From contig JAFZRK010000063.1 of NCBI GenBank assembly GCA_017619905.1, positions 1 to 6,662 of the forward strand: a stretch of DNA of 6,662 bases, read 5' to 3'. The first letter of the stretch is position 1; the number at the start of each line of letters is the position of its first letter. A model generated the notes under the pieces. It saw only the letters and a list, made by a program, of their open reading frames with translations. It ran no database searches and was not told the origin of the DNA. This DNA is from Bacillota bacterium (GTDB lineage Bacteria; Bacillota; Clostridia; Peptostreptococcales; Anaerovoracaceae). Position numbers and translations under genes: made by a program. This document shows, piece by piece, positions 5,899 through 6,662 of this stretch.

Positions 5899-6303
5899 AT
5901 GAAGTACAAAGTCAATTTAAACAATAAGGTCTACGAAGTAGTCGTCGAAGACGGCCAGGCAATGCTCATAGACGAATACGAGATCAAAGCGCCCAAGGCA
6001 CCCGCTCCCAAGGCCGATCCCGCGGCAGCTGCCGCTCCTGCGCCCGCTGCTGCTCCCGCTCCTGCCGCTGCTCCCGCAGCCGCTGCTGTCGACGGATGCA
6101 AGATCACTTCGCCGCTCCCCGGAAACATCCTCAACATCAAGGTCACCCAGGGTCAGGCAGTCAAGTCCGGCGATGTCCTCCTCATCATAGAAGCTATGAA
6201 GATGGAGAACGAAGTGCTCGCGCCGCAGGACGGCACCGTCAAGCAGATCGCTACCTCCAAGGGCGCAGTAGTCGCCACCGGAGACCTGCTCCTCGTCATC
6301 TAG
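5899..6303 (+). CDS. Biotin carboxyl carrier protein of the decarboxylase (MmdC/OadC-type)
   Basis: A 134-residue biotin carrier that shuttles carboxybiotin between the carboxyltransferase and the membrane pump. The N-terminus (MKYKVNLNNKVYEVVVEDG) is typical of these small carriers. A long Ala/Pro linker follows (about residues 30-64), then a biotinyl domain with the signature EAMKMENEV. The biotinylated lysine is Lys101, 34 residues from the C-terminus, the normal place. Two Met codons compete: ATG 5890 overlaps the oadG stop (ATGA) but its SD (AAAGGA, 5884-5889) would touch it with no spacing. ATG 5899 has a 9-nt spacing and the usual family N-terminus, so 5899 is chosen; the longer form would add three residues. 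The domain stands in for the biotinyl domain that is missing from the carboxyltransferase. Confidence 0.93.
   Translation: MKYKVNLNNKVYEVVVEDGQAMLIDEYEIKAPKAPAPKADPAAAAAPAPAAAPAPAAAPAAAAVDGCKITSPLPGNILNIKVTQGQAVKSGDVLLIIEAMKMENEVLAPQDGTVKQIATSKGAVVATGDLLLVI
6002..6088 (+). repeat. Ala/Pro low-complexity linker coding repeat
   Basis: Imperfect short direct repeats of GCTCCYGC-like units encode APAPAAAPAPAAAPAAAA in the biotin carrier. Such flexible linkers let the biotinyl domain swing between active sites. The tract is prone to length change by slippage. Confidence 0.75.
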
Positions 6304-6308
6304 GAGAG
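6302..6308 (+). promoter_or_regulatory. Ribosome binding site of the pump subunit gene
   Basis: AGGAGAG begins inside the TAG stop of the biotin carrier gene and lies 5 nt before ATG 6314. It supports this start and the operon arrangement. Confidence 0.75.
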
Positions 6309-6313
6309 TAAAA

Positions 6314-6662
6314 ATGGCAAACATAATCGCAACATTGGGAAGACTGGGACAGACTTCTGGATTCTACGGGCTGTTCGCGGACTGGCGCCAGATCGTAATG
6401 ATCGTCATCGCCTGCGTGCTCCTGTACCTGGGTCTTGTCAAGAAATTCGAGCCACTGCTGCTCGTAGGCATCGCCTTCGGAATGCTGCTCACCAACCTGC
6501 CATTCGGCAACATGTACAACCCGGAGCTCTGGGATCTGTACATCGCCAATGGACAGAGCGTTGCTTCGCTGTCGCCGGAGCTTCAGGCGTTCATAGCGGA
6601 GCACGGTTTCGTGTTCGCGGACGGAATAGTCCAGCTTACGTTCCCGGAACTGATACACGCCG
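6314..6662 (+). CDS. oadB: Na+-transporting oxaloacetate decarboxylase beta subunit, N-terminal part
   Basis: The first 116 residues of the integral membrane subunit that decarboxylates carboxybiotin and exports Na+. Translation from ATG 6314 stays open to the window end. The N-terminus contains TSGFYGLFADWRQIVMIVI, a first membrane helix at about residues 26-42, then YLGLVKKFEPLLLVGIAFGM and a second helix at about 47-63. The K-x-FEPLLLV-x-I-x-FG pattern is characteristic of OadB/MmdB/GcdB proteins. A loop beginning NMYNPELWDLY follows, then the segment AFIAEHGFVFADGIVQLTFP. Full-length family members are several hundred residues with multiple spans, so most of the protein lies beyond the window. 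OadB, MmdB and GcdB cannot be separated by this fragment; the oadA-type neighbour favours oxaloacetate as the substrate. Confidence 0.9.
   Translation, partial: MANIIATLGRLGQTSGFYGLFADWRQIVMIVIACVLLYLGLVKKFEPLLLVGIAFGMLLTNLPFGNMYNPELWDLYIANGQSVASLSPELQAFIAEHGFVFADGIVQLTFPELIHA

Overview
The window looks like chromosomal DNA from a strictly anaerobic, fermentative bacterium, most likely a member of the Bacillota (Clostridia-like). The evidence is an [FeFe]-hydrogenase of the clostridial HydA/HndD type, a sodium-pumping oxaloacetate decarboxylase, strong AGGAGG-type ribosome binding sites, and GC-rich coding regions separated by short AT-rich intergenic gaps. The genus cannot be read from the sequence. 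I see no mobile element, CRISPR array, tRNA or rRNA.

Layout: (1) 1-962 (+) is the 3' end of an [FeFe]-hydrogenase catalytic subunit gene, closed by a hairpin terminator at 1003-1046. (2) 1081-1860 (+) is a stand-alone class 3 lipase-like alpha/beta hydrolase with a TTG start and a good SD. (3) A bidirectional terminator at 1907-1941 separates it from a convergent minus-strand pair: (4) gap (GAPDH, 2988-1981) and, upstream of it, (5) an RluD-family pseudouridine synthase (3993-3034). (6) 3994-4124 is a compact divergent promoter region. It has an extended -10 promoter on each strand and an imperfect dyad between them. (7) 4125-6662 (+) is a tightly packed operon: carboxyltransferase (oadA-type, without its own biotin domain), the small membrane subunit (oadG-type), a separate biotin carrier protein, and the start of the membrane Na+ pump subunit (oadB), which runs off the window.

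How the genes fit together: the oad operon would transfer CO2 from oxaloacetate to biotin on the small carrier and decarboxylate carboxybiotin at OadB while exporting Na+. This conserves energy during fermentation and yields pyruvate. GAPDH supplies glycolytic NADH or NADPH, and the hydrogenase can dispose of reducing equivalents as H2. The lipase and the rRNA-modification gene have no obvious metabolic link to these. Nothing here is a clearly new biological system. The most noteworthy points are the split oad operon with an mmdDCB-like order, promoters that appear to start both divergent transcripts almost at an ATG, unusual cysteine/serine positions in the hydrogenase H-cluster motifs, and loss of the usual NAD-selecting Asp in GAPDH.
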